DNA from: Luteitalea sp.
Lineage (GTDB): Bacteria; Acidobacteriota; Vicinamibacteria; Vicinamibacterales; Vicinamibacteraceae
Reading direction: 5' to 3'
Length of the DNA stretch: 64,000 nucleotides
Assembly: GCA_009377495.1 (NCBI GenBank)
Contig: WHTZ01000026.1
Coordinates: forward strand, 16,986 to 80,985
The position numbers and the translations under genes were made by a program. The stretch's first letter is position 1; the number at the start of each line of letters is the position of its first letter. Below the pieces are notes generated by a model. It saw nothing but the letters and a program-made list of their open reading frames with translations, ran no database searches and was not told the origin of the DNA. This document shows, piece by piece, positions 46,539-54,318 of the stretch.

Positions 46539-47413
46539 GATAGGTCTCCGGAATGGAGTTGACGCGCAGCAACGGGCTCACGTTCAGGCAGCTCCCGCTT
46601 GAGGCGCGCGTTCAGCACCTCGATCTCCACGTCCAGCGACAGCATGTCATGCTCGAGGAGCTTTCTATGCTGGTTCGCAAAGGTATTCTCCATGTCGACC
46701 AGAAGCTGCCGAAAGCTCTGCTCGAGCGACCGATTTCGAAGCTGCCGATGGGTGCGCGCGTATTCCCGAGTCACGTGCTGCGCGCTGTCCAAGTAGATGT
46801 TGAGGAAGCGACGCGCTCGGACCGCCTCTCTCGGATCTTGCTCGATCTCGACGAGGATGGTGCGACCGATGGCTGTGATGCGCAGCAGTCGCTCGGTGAA
46901 CTCGCGTACCGCAATCGCCCGGGCTGCCGTCTCGATCCCGCGAAGCCGGCCGTACGCCTGCTTGAGCTGTAGCGTCACCGCGGAGCGGTCGACGCCATCA
47001 ACGACGGCGACCTCGATACGACGGGGCCTCAGATCGGCTCCGTAGAACGCAACGTAGCCGAGCCCGCCGAGCGCCGCGAAGACCAGGCTACCCGGCACAC
47101 CATGGCCGCCAGCGGTAGCGGCGAGGGAAGCACCGACCGCTGTGATGACGGCACTCACGAGCTTCAACGGAACGGCTGGTGGATCGGGTCGCTCGCCAAG
47201 AAAATAGCGCGCCTCCGCCACAAGCGCCCTCCAGGAGAGCACGCCCGCCCCCCAAAAGCACCCCAACGCGGCTCCGGTGTAGGCCAGCATCCCCACATCT
47301 CCGCCGATCAGGGCTGCCAATACCGCGAGCACGAGCGGCAGGGGCAGCAGAAAGAGGGCAGCAGCCTTGGCGACCGGCACCCACACGCGTGCGCGCTTGA
47401 TGAGCCCCTTCAC
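46535..47413 (-). CDS. xpaC: XpaC-family protein (5-bromo-4-chloroindolyl phosphate hydrolysis)
   Basis: 292 residues. Two pairs of hydrophobic segments near the N-terminus (AALFLLPLPLVLAVLAALIG, LAYTGAALGCFWGAGVLSW) and near 90-125 place it in the inner membrane. The C-terminal cytoplasmic part is helical (LKQAYGRLRGIETAARAIAV, ARRFLNIYLDSAQHVTREYA, FRQLLVDMENTFANQHRKLL), matching the XpaC domain. Despite the name, it is not known to be an enzyme. xpaC-telA pairs are conserved in Bacillota and Actinobacteria. GTG start at 47413 with AAGGAG further upstream than usual. Confidence 0.88.
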   Translation of the reverse strand: MKGLIKRARVWVPVAKAAALFLLPLPLVLAVLAALIGGDVGMLAYTGAALGCFWGAGVLSWRALVAEARYFLGERPDPPAVPLKLVSAVITAVGASLAATAGGHGVPGSLVFAALGGLGYVAFYGADLRPRRIEVAVVDGVDRSAVTLQLKQAYGRLRGIETAARAIAVREFTERLLRITAIGRTILVEIEQDPREAVRARRFLNIYLDSAQHVTREYARTHRQLRNRSLEQSFRQLLVDMENTFANQHRKLLEHDMLSLDVEIEVLNARLKRELPEREPVAARQLHSGDLS

Positions 47414-47564
47414 TGGACTGCTACACCGCTCCTTCAGAGAATTCCGTCCTCATTTGTATGGCCCCGCTGGATGCCAAAGGTCCAGACTGCTTCGCACGAC
47501 GAGCCGTATTGCACAACGTGCGGCGCCTCGCGCGCCGTGGTCGCGATGAGCGCGTCACGGAACG

Positions 47565-47699
47565 TCACTCTCGACCACGCTCGAACGTCGGTAGAGGATT
47601 TATGGTCTCGACAGGCGGAAACAGCGCCTGACAACCCGGCACGCCAATCGCCAGCGTCAGCAGCAGGAGTCCGAGCAGGCGCAACGGCAGTCTGGTCAT
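47565..47699 (-). CDS. possible small lipoprotein
   Basis: 44 residues: MTRLPLRLLGLLLLTLAIGV PGCQALFPPVETINPLPTFE RGRE. Basic start, strong hydrophobic core and a lipobox-like VPGC give a lipoprotein signal with a 21-residue mature peptide. The following frame stays open from a GTG overlapping the stop (GTGA) for 44 more codons, so this may be the head of a frameshifted longer gene. Same strand as xpaC and upstream of it. Confidence 0.4.
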   Translation of the reverse strand: MTRLPLRLLGLLLLTLAIGVPGCQALFPPVETINPLPTFERGRE

Positions 47700-47751
47700 A
47701 ATCACAACGACGTGGCGACAAGGGCTGGGGTTCCAGCCATCGGCAGGTGTC

Positions 47752-47788
47752 AGAACGTGCGGCGCACCATCGTGCGCTGACACGTTCT
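47752..47788. other. two-tier stem-loop
   Basis: Outer arms AGAACGTG (47752-47759) and CACGTTCT (47781-47788); inner arms GCGCAC (47762-47767) and GTGCGC (47772-47777) with a four-base loop. No T-run follows on either strand, so it is not a clear intrinsic terminator. It may be a structured RNA element or a protein site upstream of the small lipoprotein gene. Confidence 0.45.
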
Positions 47789-47848
47789 GTGCCTTCGTCG
47801 AACCGAGTATCGTTCCCAGCTCTGCAAGCGTGGCGGTTGTTCTAGCAC

Positions 47849-47896
47849 GGCGCGTTCGGCGATCTCCCTGCTCGGGACGCCTCGCCGAGGCGTCCC
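47849..47896. repeat. dispersed palindromic repeat, third unit
   Basis: Contains GGCGCGTTCGGCGA followed by GGGACGCCTCGCCGAGGCGT CCC, the same two blocks as at 26089-26147 but with a shorter linker. The palindrome has arms GGGACGCCT and AGGCGTCCC around CGCCG. Confidence 0.75.
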
Positions 47897-47983
47897 TTTC
47901 TGGTTCTCAAGGATTCCAAATGTACGCGGGCATGGCGTCCACCTCGCGATGGCAAGGCCGCCGGAGCTTTCACGGACCGGTGC

Positions 47984-48081
47984 GACCGACGAACGCTGCT
48001 TGGCGGCACGCCCATGAATCGTTTGAACGCGCGACTAAACGAGGCCTCGGATTCATAGCCGCCTATCGGACGAACGGCTAA
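47984..48081 (-). pseudogene. AraC-family regulator, C-terminal HTH remnant
   Basis: The minus strand reads IGGYESEASFSRAFKRFMGV PPSSVRR, the second helix-turn-helix of AraC/XylS regulators (GYESEASFSRAFKR..G.PP). The sequence before and after does not continue the domain; the palindromic repeat lies about 90 bases downstream. A remnant of a lost regulator. Confidence 0.62.
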
Positions 48082-48167
48082 GCACTTCCGCCAAACTACC
48101 ATGGAATGTCCGGCCCGATCCACGGTAGAACAGGAACCTGAGGGGCGCGACGACAGGAGGGACCGGA

Positions 48168-48290
48168 ATGAAGCTCAGTAGACGATCATTTCTGAAATCG
48201 AGCGCCGGCCCGGGATTGGCTTCGCCCTATCGCTTGGCCCGGAACGAGCAGGTTCTATCTCCGCAGCAGTCCCGAATCAGGCAGGACCGA
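48168..48290 (+). pseudogene. orphan twin-arginine signal peptide (gene body lost)
   Basis: A good AGGAGG site precedes ATG 48168, which opens MKLSRRSFLKSSAGPGLASP, a textbook Tat signal (SRRSFLK). After about 25 residues the frame degenerates and runs into the antisense end of the ADOP gene at 48291. The exported protein it once led is missing, probably removed when the ADOP region arrived or rearranged. Confidence 0.55.
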
Positions 48291-50771
48291 TCACTCGGCT
48301 CTGAGGGCCTCGGCGGGATCGATGCCGGCCGCGCGCCACGCGGGGATCAGGCATGCGGCGTAGGCCACCACGACGAGCAGAAGCGGCGCGACCGAGAAGG
48401 CGATGGCGTCGAGCGGTGCGACGCCGAACAGGACGCTGGCCATCGCGCGGGTCGCGAAGGCGGCGACCGCCACGCCAACTGCCAGGCCGGTCACCGTCAC
48501 CGTGAGCCCCTCGCGCAGGACCATTCTCACGAGATCGCCGCGCGTGGCGCCGAGCGCGGCACGCACGCCGATCTCTCGGCGGCGCTGTGCGACATTGTAT
48601 GAGAGAACACCGTACAGGCCGGTCGTGGCAAGCGCCAGGGCCAGCATTGCAAACGCCCCCAGGACGAACGTCGTGAAGCGTGGCTCAGAAACCGAGGCCA
48701 AAATCTTGGAGGCCAGCGGCCCGATCTGATTGAGCGACGCGCCGGGCTCCAGTCGCCGCACGATTCCTTGCAGGAGCGGCACCGCGGTCGTGGGATCGCC
48801 ATCTGTCTTCACGACGAAGGTCGCATTGCCCATCTTCATATGTGTACCGAACGCCGTGTAGATCCGAGACTGTGGTTTCGCATCGAGGTTTGCGGGCAGC
48901 ACGTCTGCCACGACGCCAACCACCTCGACGACCGTGCCATCGTCACCGAGCAGCCCCGTGAACCGCCGCCCGGTTGCGGGCTTACCGTCGGCGAAGTAGG
49001 TCTTGGCGAAGGTTTCGTTCACCAGCATAGAGTGGACAGCCGAGGTCGTGTCTGCTTCACGAAAGAATCGGCCTTCCTTGAGCCGCATGCCGAGTGCTTC
49101 GGCATACCCCGGCGTGATGACGGCATGGTACGCTTGCGCCAACAACGGACGGCCGTCGGGCGTGGTCATCCCAGGCAAGTGGAATCCGGCGCTATGGATC
49201 ATGTTGCCAAAGGGCGCCATGCTGCCGGCCCCGGCGGCGCGCACATTCGGGATCGCACGCAGACGTTCGAGGACGGAGATGGCTAACCGAGAGTTTCGCT
49301 CGGCGGCTTCCTCCTCCCTGTTGGGAGGTCTCGACACGATCAAATCTGCGGTCAGCACGTTCGCCGGATCGTAACCAGCATCCACCTGGACGATCTTGAC
49401 GAAGCTTCGCGCGAGCAGGGTCGCTCCAACGAGTAGTACGACGGCAAGTGCGGCCTCGACGACGAGCAGTGCCCGGCGTGCGCGTGTGTCCGGCGCACTT
49501 ACGCTCCTGCTGCCGCCGGACTGGATCGCTCCGACAAGATCAATTCGCGAGCTTCTGAAGGCAGGCATGGCGCCCGCAATCACACCGACACAGATGGCCG
49601 CCAGCGCCGCGACGCCGAGAAACTGCTGGTCCACCTGGATGTCCTCGAGGCGCGGGAAGTCCGACGGCGCCAGGACGGGCACGACGGCAGTCATGGCCCA
49701 TCCGACAAACATCCCCAGTCCGCCGCCGATGAGCGAGATGACGAGACTCTCGGTCAGGAGTTGCCGCACGAGTCGCCACCGTTCTGCGCCCAATGCAGCG
49801 CGCACGGCCAGCTCGCGCGCCCGATCTGTGCTTCGTGAGAGAAACAGGTTGGCAACGTTGGCGCACGCAATCAGCAGCACGAGCGCAACACCAGCCGCCA
49901 GTACGACGAGCGCCGGCCGCACGCTCGTCGTCATCTGATCGACCATCGAGCGGACGTGCACTTCCACACGCCTGCCTTTTCCGAAAAGCAAGTCAGCCGC
50001 CAAGGGGCGTTCGAGGCTTCGCGCGAGCGATGTGCCCTCGACCGCGGCCTGCACGGTCGTCACACCAGCCTCGAGCCGCCCGATGGCCTCGACGATGCCG
50101 AACGTGTTGGTATTGGGCTCCGCGCGTGGTACGGCGAACGGTGTATAGAACGCAACGTCGCGGCGGTCCTCTGAAGGACGCTGCGGTTCAGGCCCAGGGA
50201 ACACAAAGCCAGGAGGGGCGATCCCAATTATGCGGTGATCTTCACCATCGATCGTGAGCAGCTTATCAACGGCCGGATCGCCGCCGAAGCGCTCGCGCCA
50301 CGTCGTGTGCGTAAGGACGACGACCGACGCAGCGCCCTTCTCGGCGTCCTCGTCGTTGAAGAAGCGGCCGACGGCCGGAGCTACCCTGAGCACCCTGAAC
50401 AGCGATGGCGTCACGCGAGCCCCGCGAAGCCGCTCGGTCGCTCCAGCATTCGCAACCGTGTGAGGGCCCACCTCGAAGGCGCCGATACTTTGGAGCGTTG
50501 CCGATGAACGCGACCACGCCTGGTAAGTCAGGTTGCTCAGGAGCGGTAAGTCAACTGGGGCCTGACCTCCGGGATGTACCTCCCATATCCGCACCAACCG
50601 GTCAGGTTCCGGGTACGGTAGCGGTCGCAGCAGAACACCGTAAATCACCGAGAAGACCGCCGCGGTGCCGCCGACACCCAAGGCGATCGTGACGAGCACT
50701 GCCGCTGCGAAGCCCCGGTTTCCCGACAGCAACCGGAACGCCTGCCTGATGTCGCGAGTGAGCGCACTCAT
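48291..50771 (-). CDS. ADOP-family ABC transporter permease, intact
   Basis: 826 residues, uninterrupted. Starts directly at the first permease half (RDIRQAFRLLSGNRGFAAAV) without the PadR-linked prefix domain. First helix VLVTIALGVGGTAAVFSVIY, MacB-like domain, FtsX block (LLIACANVANLFLSRSTDRA), a middle helix pair, VVEAALAVVLLVGATLLARS, second periplasmic domain and final FtsX block (YNVAQRRREIGVRAALGATR), ending IDPAEALRAE. There is no ATPase gene adjacent and no PadR upstream. Substrate unknown. It is the only full-length ADOP in the window and parent-like to the truncated copy at 39976-41242. Confidence 0.92.
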   Translation of the reverse strand: MSALTRDIRQAFRLLSGNRGFAAAVLVTIALGVGGTAAVFSVIYGVLLRPLPYPEPDRLVRIWEVHPGGQAPVDLPLLSNLTYQAWSRSSATLQSIGAFEVGPHTVANAGATERLRGARVTPSLFRVLRVAPAVGRFFNDEDAEKGAASVVVLTHTTWRERFGGDPAVDKLLTIDGEDHRIIGIAPPGFVFPGPEPQRPSEDRRDVAFYTPFAVPRAEPNTNTFGIVEAIGRLEAGVTTVQAAVEGTSLARSLERPLAADLLFGKGRRVEVHVRSMVDQMTTSVRPALVVLAAGVALVLLIACANVANLFLSRSTDRARELAVRAALGAERWRLVRQLLTESLVISLIGGGLGMFVGWAMTAVVPVLAPSDFPRLEDIQVDQQFLGVAALAAICVGVIAGAMPAFRSSRIDLVGAIQSGGSRSVSAPDTRARRALLVVEAALAVVLLVGATLLARSFVKIVQVDAGYDPANVLTADLIVSRPPNREEEAAERNSRLAISVLERLRAIPNVRAAGAGSMAPFGNMIHSAGFHLPGMTTPDGRPLLAQAYHAVITPGYAEALGMRLKEGRFFREADTTSAVHSMLVNETFAKTYFADGKPATGRRFTGLLGDDGTVVEVVGVVADVLPANLDAKPQSRIYTAFGTHMKMGNATFVVKTDGDPTTAVPLLQGIVRRLEPGASLNQIGPLASKILASVSEPRFTTFVLGAFAMLALALATTGLYGVLSYNVAQRRREIGVRAALGATRGDLVRMVLREGLTVTVTGLAVGVAVAAFATRAMASVLFGVAPLDAIAFSVAPLLLVVVAYAACLIPAWRAAGIDPAEALRAE

Positions 50772-50790
50772 AACTTACCCACTGATCCTG

Positions 50791-50856
50791 TCATTCGATG
50801 CTGAGCAGCTCGACGTCGAACACGAGCGTGGCATTCGAGGGACTGCCCACGAGCCG
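50791..50856 (-). pseudogene. FKBP-type peptidyl-prolyl isomerase, last residues
   Basis: Minus strand RLVGSPSNATLVFDVELLSI E then stop. SNATLVFDVELL is the terminal strand of FKBP isomerases (IPPNATLVFDVELL). The domain before it is absent or out of frame; the sequence joins the 3' flank of the FGE-like gene. A remnant only. Confidence 0.5.
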
Positions 50857-50899
50857 ATATCGGCACCATGACCGAGGCTGCCGTCTCGATGAATACCAT

Positions 50900-52003
50900 C
50901 TATTCCCCGTCTCTCACACAGCGAAAGCCCAAGTTATTGGTCGCGCTGCTCACTTCTCCGTTGCCTCGGCTGCCTGGCCTGTAGCGTAGACAATATTCAT
51001 CACTGCACAAGAACGATCCCCCTCGCTGAACGCGCTTCGTGGCACCCGGCTCATTGGGATCATAGCTATCTGACGGACCCTGCGGGCTATCTCTCGGGCT
51101 CCGCTCGTAGTAATCGGGACGGTAATAGTCCTGGCACCACTCCCAGACGTTTCCCTCCATGTCGTACAATCCGTAGCCATTGGGCGGAAACGACTTTACA
51201 GGCGCTGCCCTGGCGAAGCCATCAGCTACGGTGTTTCCATGGGGGAAGCGCCCTTGAAAGATATTGGCCGCCCACGTCCCATTCGGTTTCAGCTCATCTC
51301 CCCAGTAATACTTCTGGCGTCCTTTCCCGCCCCGTGCAGCGAACTCCCATTCGGCTTCTGTCGGCAGGCGTTGGCCGGCCCATTCGGCATACGCCTCGGC
51401 ATCTTCATAAGCGATGTGCACGACAGGCTCATCTTCACGTCCGTCAAGGCTGCTGTCTGGTCCTTCGGGATGTTGCCAGCTGGCGCCGGGCACGTACTCC
51501 CACCACTGCAAGGGGTTGCTCAAGGATACCTGATGCGAAGGTGGCGCAAAGACCGCCGAGCCAGGCACCAGCTTCTCCTCAGGCACTCCCGGATAGTCGC
51601 TGGGATCCAGCGGGCGCTCTGCCACCGTCACGTAACCGGTCTCGTCAACGAACCGCGCATACTGCGCATTCGTGACCTCGTACTCATCCATCCAGAAGCT
51701 ACTTACCGTGACCGTATGAAGGGGCTGTGCATCCGGGAACTCTTCCGAGCCCATCCGGAACGTTCCGCCTTCGATCCAGACCATTCCCTCGTTGCTGCTA
51801 TCATCCGGCGTCTTCCTCGCCTGCTGCTCGCGGACCGCGGCGCTCTGCTGGGGAGCGGCTTCGGATTCAGCGGATGGGGTATCAGCGTTCTCGGACGCGT
51901 CTGCCTGAGATCCGTCTTGACTCGTTGAGGGCTGACACCCTACGAGGAACAATGAGAACACGCTGCTGCATGCGATGACACGTGTCGGCCTGCTGAACAT
52001 CAC
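50900..52003 (-). CDS. formylglycine-generating enzyme (FGE/SUMF1)-family lipoprotein
   Basis: 367 residues. Lipoprotein signal with LVGC (Cys23), then a Ser/Asp/Ala-rich linker to about residue 70. The FGE-sulfatase domain follows: MVWIEGGTFRMGSEEFPDAQ, VTVSSFWMDEYEVTNAQYAR, RLPTEAEWEFAARGGK, YGLYDMEGNVWEWCQDYYR and GGSFLCSDEYC. Cys333 and Cys338 align with the two active-site cysteines of true FGEs (CxxxxC), and NNLGFRCVRD closes the domain. Many family members lack these cysteines, so real oxidase activity is plausible. It could mature the Cys-type sulfatase at 23291, but the lipoprotein signal places it outside the cytoplasm. Confidence 0.88.
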   Translation of the reverse strand: MMFSRPTRVIACSSVFSLFLVGCQPSTSQDGSQADASENADTPSAESEAAPQQSAAVREQQARKTPDDSSNEGMVWIEGGTFRMGSEEFPDAQPLHTVTVSSFWMDEYEVTNAQYARFVDETGYVTVAERPLDPSDYPGVPEEKLVPGSAVFAPPSHQVSLSNPLQWWEYVPGASWQHPEGPDSSLDGREDEPVVHIAYEDAEAYAEWAGQRLPTEAEWEFAARGGKGRQKYYWGDELKPNGTWAANIFQGRFPHGNTVADGFARAAPVKSFPPNGYGLYDMEGNVWEWCQDYYRPDYYERSPRDSPQGPSDSYDPNEPGATKRVQRGGSFLCSDEYCLRYRPGSRGNGEVSSATNNLGFRCVRDGE

Positions 52004-52110
52004 AATCCTCGCGGCGACACGTCCTATGGATTCGCACGGAACCGCCGCTTATCCCACGGCGAATTCTAGCATGCCAACCATGACGCTGACCGATCCTTGT
52101 GGCTCTTCTA

Positions 52111-52154
52111 CTGCGCTGACCGGATGGGTTGGCGTGGCCGCGGCAAGATCGAGG
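52111..52154. repeat. 44-bp dispersed repeat, copy 2
   Basis: CTGCGCTGACCGGATGGGTT GGCGTGGCCGCGGCAAGATC GAGG, intergenic between the FGE-like gene and the MFS gene stop. Two differences from 45128-45171 by eye. Confidence 0.75.
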
Positions 52155-52187
52155 CGTGAAGCCGACGGCGCGCCTGGATACTCGTTA

Positions 52188-53798
52188 TCACTCGGCGATC
52201 TGGCCGGTCGACTGAGCCGCCGCCGCCACCTCGAGACGTTCGACACGATAGCCGCCCCTGCGCCGATCGCGGATGTACATCGCCCCGAAGAAGACGATCA
52301 GGATCAGCGTGAACGGAGCGACGAACCGCAGCGCCTGCTGGCCGCCATATCCTTCGGCGGGATTGATGACCGCGGCGGCTCCGGCGATGAGCGGCTCCTG
52401 CTCCGCTGGGATCCCGCTGCCGACGATCCCCCGCAGCGCATTGGGAACCGCCTCGCCGACGATGCGGCCGCTTGCGTTGTGGTCCGCCAGGGCGTCGCGC
52501 GTCGCCGCGACCGCCCGCTCGACATCGCTCGCGCGGTACCCAAGCCGGCGCAATTCCTCGACGCTGGCCTGCTCGGCCCGGGCGATGTAGTCGGGCAGCG
52601 TTCGGTCCGCGCGGGTCAGCAGCGCGACCGCGTCACCGCGGCGTTCGTCCGCGTCGAGATAGCGGGCCAGCTGATGATCGCCAATGAGACCGATCCCCGG
52701 GACACCAATGGCGCCCGCCGCGCCCAGCCCCACTCCGCACGTCAGCACGATGCCCAACGAACCGGTCCGGGGGAGCCGTTCACTGACGATGCCGACGATC
52801 GTCGGAAAGAAGAACGACACGCCGACACCGAAGAACGTGGCCGCGAAGAAGGCCGAGGTCGTCCCTTGCGCCATGCTGAAGAGCACCAATCCCGTGCCGG
52901 TGAAGAACGCCGCCCCGCAGAGCATGCCGGGCGGAGAGAACCGCTCGACGAAGTGACTGGCGAACAGCCGCAGAATCATCATGACGAACGCGATCCACGA
53001 CAGCAGCAGAATCCCCGGCACACCGAGCCGGGCGAAGATCTCGGGAATCCATCGGTTGGATCCCAGCTCCAGCGAGATCGCGATGCCCATCATCACGAGC
53101 AGCGCATACATCAGCGGATGGGTCAGCGTGTAACGGAACATCTCCTTGACCGGAATGCCCGCCGCGGTGTTCTCGGTAGGCGGAAACGTCTGCGGCAGGA
53201 GCATGATGCCGTAGATGATCATCGGGACGTAGACGATGCCGACCTGAAACGTCCAGTGGTGGAAGAAGCCGCCGGCCACATGCGAAAGCTGGTTCAGCGT
53301 GTACCCGACAAGGCCCGCGATGAGGATGGCCATCGGGAAGAAGGCGTGGAAGAGATTCAGCTTCGTCGTCTTGTCCGCTGGATACAGCGCGGCGGTGAGC
53401 GGGTTGCCGACGACCTCGACCATGCCGTTACCGCCGGCCAGCAGGATCGCGCCGACCATCAGCAGTGCAAAGGCCGCACCCGGCTCGTGCCGTAGGGCCA
53501 CGGCCGAGATCAGCAGCGTCAGCCCCAGCAGATGCCCGACGAACGCGAGCACGGCGCCCTTCTTCATGCCGTAGCCTTCGAGCATCGGCCCGAATACGAG
53601 CAGCGAGATCGCCATGCCCCAGAGCGCCGCGCCTCCGATGAGCCCTGCCTGATAGTTGGTCAGGATGAACTCCTCCTTGAGCTGCCCGAGCACGTTGCTG
53701 ATGAGCGCAAAGGCGGCGCCGGTGGGAATCAGCGCCAGGCAGATGCCGACGAAGAGCCGTGTGCGATGCGCGCCGCGGAAGTCTGCTGCCGTGTCCAT
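52188..53798 (-). CDS. MFS transporter (sugar/FucP-like)
   Basis: 536 residues from ATG 53798, GGAGG about 10 bases upstream. Twelve or more hydrophobic segments, beginning LFVGICLALIPTGAAFALIS and GLIGGAALWGMAISLLVFGP, with GGNGMVEVVGNPLTAALYP resembling the FucP/NHA family motif. There is an insert of about 130 residues near 370-500, hydrophilic and helical (ARYLDADERRGDAVALLTRA, YRASDVERAVAATRDALADH), before the last membrane span; this is not typical of MFS carriers. It is last in the run that starts with the ThuA fusion, 40 bases after the cupin gene. Likely imports the substrate processed by the operon. Confidence 0.85.
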   Translation of the reverse strand: MDTAADFRGAHRTRLFVGICLALIPTGAAFALISNVLGQLKEEFILTNYQAGLIGGAALWGMAISLLVFGPMLEGYGMKKGAVLAFVGHLLGLTLLISAVALRHEPGAAFALLMVGAILLAGGNGMVEVVGNPLTAALYPADKTTKLNLFHAFFPMAILIAGLVGYTLNQLSHVAGGFFHHWTFQVGIVYVPMIIYGIMLLPQTFPPTENTAAGIPVKEMFRYTLTHPLMYALLVMMGIAISLELGSNRWIPEIFARLGVPGILLLSWIAFVMMILRLFASHFVERFSPPGMLCGAAFFTGTGLVLFSMAQGTTSAFFAATFFGVGVSFFFPTIVGIVSERLPRTGSLGIVLTCGVGLGAAGAIGVPGIGLIGDHQLARYLDADERRGDAVALLTRADRTLPDYIARAEQASVEELRRLGYRASDVERAVAATRDALADHNASGRIVGEAVPNALRGIVGSGIPAEQEPLIAGAAAVINPAEGYGGQQALRFVAPFTLILIVFFGAMYIRDRRRGGYRVERLEVAAAAQSTGQIAE

Positions 53799-53838
53799 GT
53801 GCGATTGCCTCCAGAGTAGTCCGTTCTGCGATTTCACC

Positions 53839-54318
53839 TTACGTCAGTCGCCTCTTCCGGCGGCCGGTCTTGGGAGCGATCCGCGGGTAGGTGAACGGCG
53901 CGCGTAGGCTGCGCCACGGTTCGTCCTGGTAGCAGTCGATCAGGAACGGCCCGTCCGCCTCCGCCGGCGAGAGGATCGCCAGGAAGGTCAACGCCTTCTT
54001 CGACGAGTTGTGAATCGCGTGCACGACATTCGTCGGGATGAAGGCGATTTCTCCCGCCTCGAGCCGGCGCTTTTCCTGGTCCACCCACTGCTCGGCCACT
54101 CCCTCTACCACGTAGATGATTTCCTCCCGCGCTGGATGATAGTGGAATTGGTGCCCGGCTCCGGGCCGCATCGTGACGCGGACGAGGGTGAGCTGCTCGG
54201 TCCCGGTCAACCCCGGCTTCGACAGCCACCAGTGCTTACCCCACGGGGCGAGCTCCACCTCCGCGTCCTTCGACGTGACGAAGCGCAGCGCCTTCTTCGC
54301 GGCGGCGTGGCCCTTCAT
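53839..54318 (-). CDS. cupin-domain protein
   Basis: 159 residues. First cupin motif [19 protein letters not shown] with His59, His61 and Glu65/66 as metal ligands, second motif [13 protein letters not shown] with His100. The C-terminus is basic ([11 protein letters not shown]). It could be a sugar or acid-binding cupin, an isomerase or an oxygenase; the reaction is not predictable. Its ATG overlaps the stop of the TIM-barrel gene (ATGA), so the two are translated together. Confidence 0.9.
   Translation of the reverse strand: MKGHAAAKKALRFVTSKDAEVELAPWGKHWWLSKPGLTGTEQLTLVRVTMRPGAGHQFHYHPAREEIIYVVEGVAEQWVDQEKRRLEAGEIAFIPTNVVHAIHNSSKKALTFLAILSPAEADGPFLIDCYQDEPWRSLRAPFTYPRIAPKTGRRKRRLT

Noticed and set aside
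47434..47721. 95-codon frame upstream of xpaC on the minus strand
   Set aside because: Its first half overlaps the better lipoprotein-like frame and has no family resemblance; only the C-terminal 44 codons after a GTGA overlap could be real, and I cannot support them.
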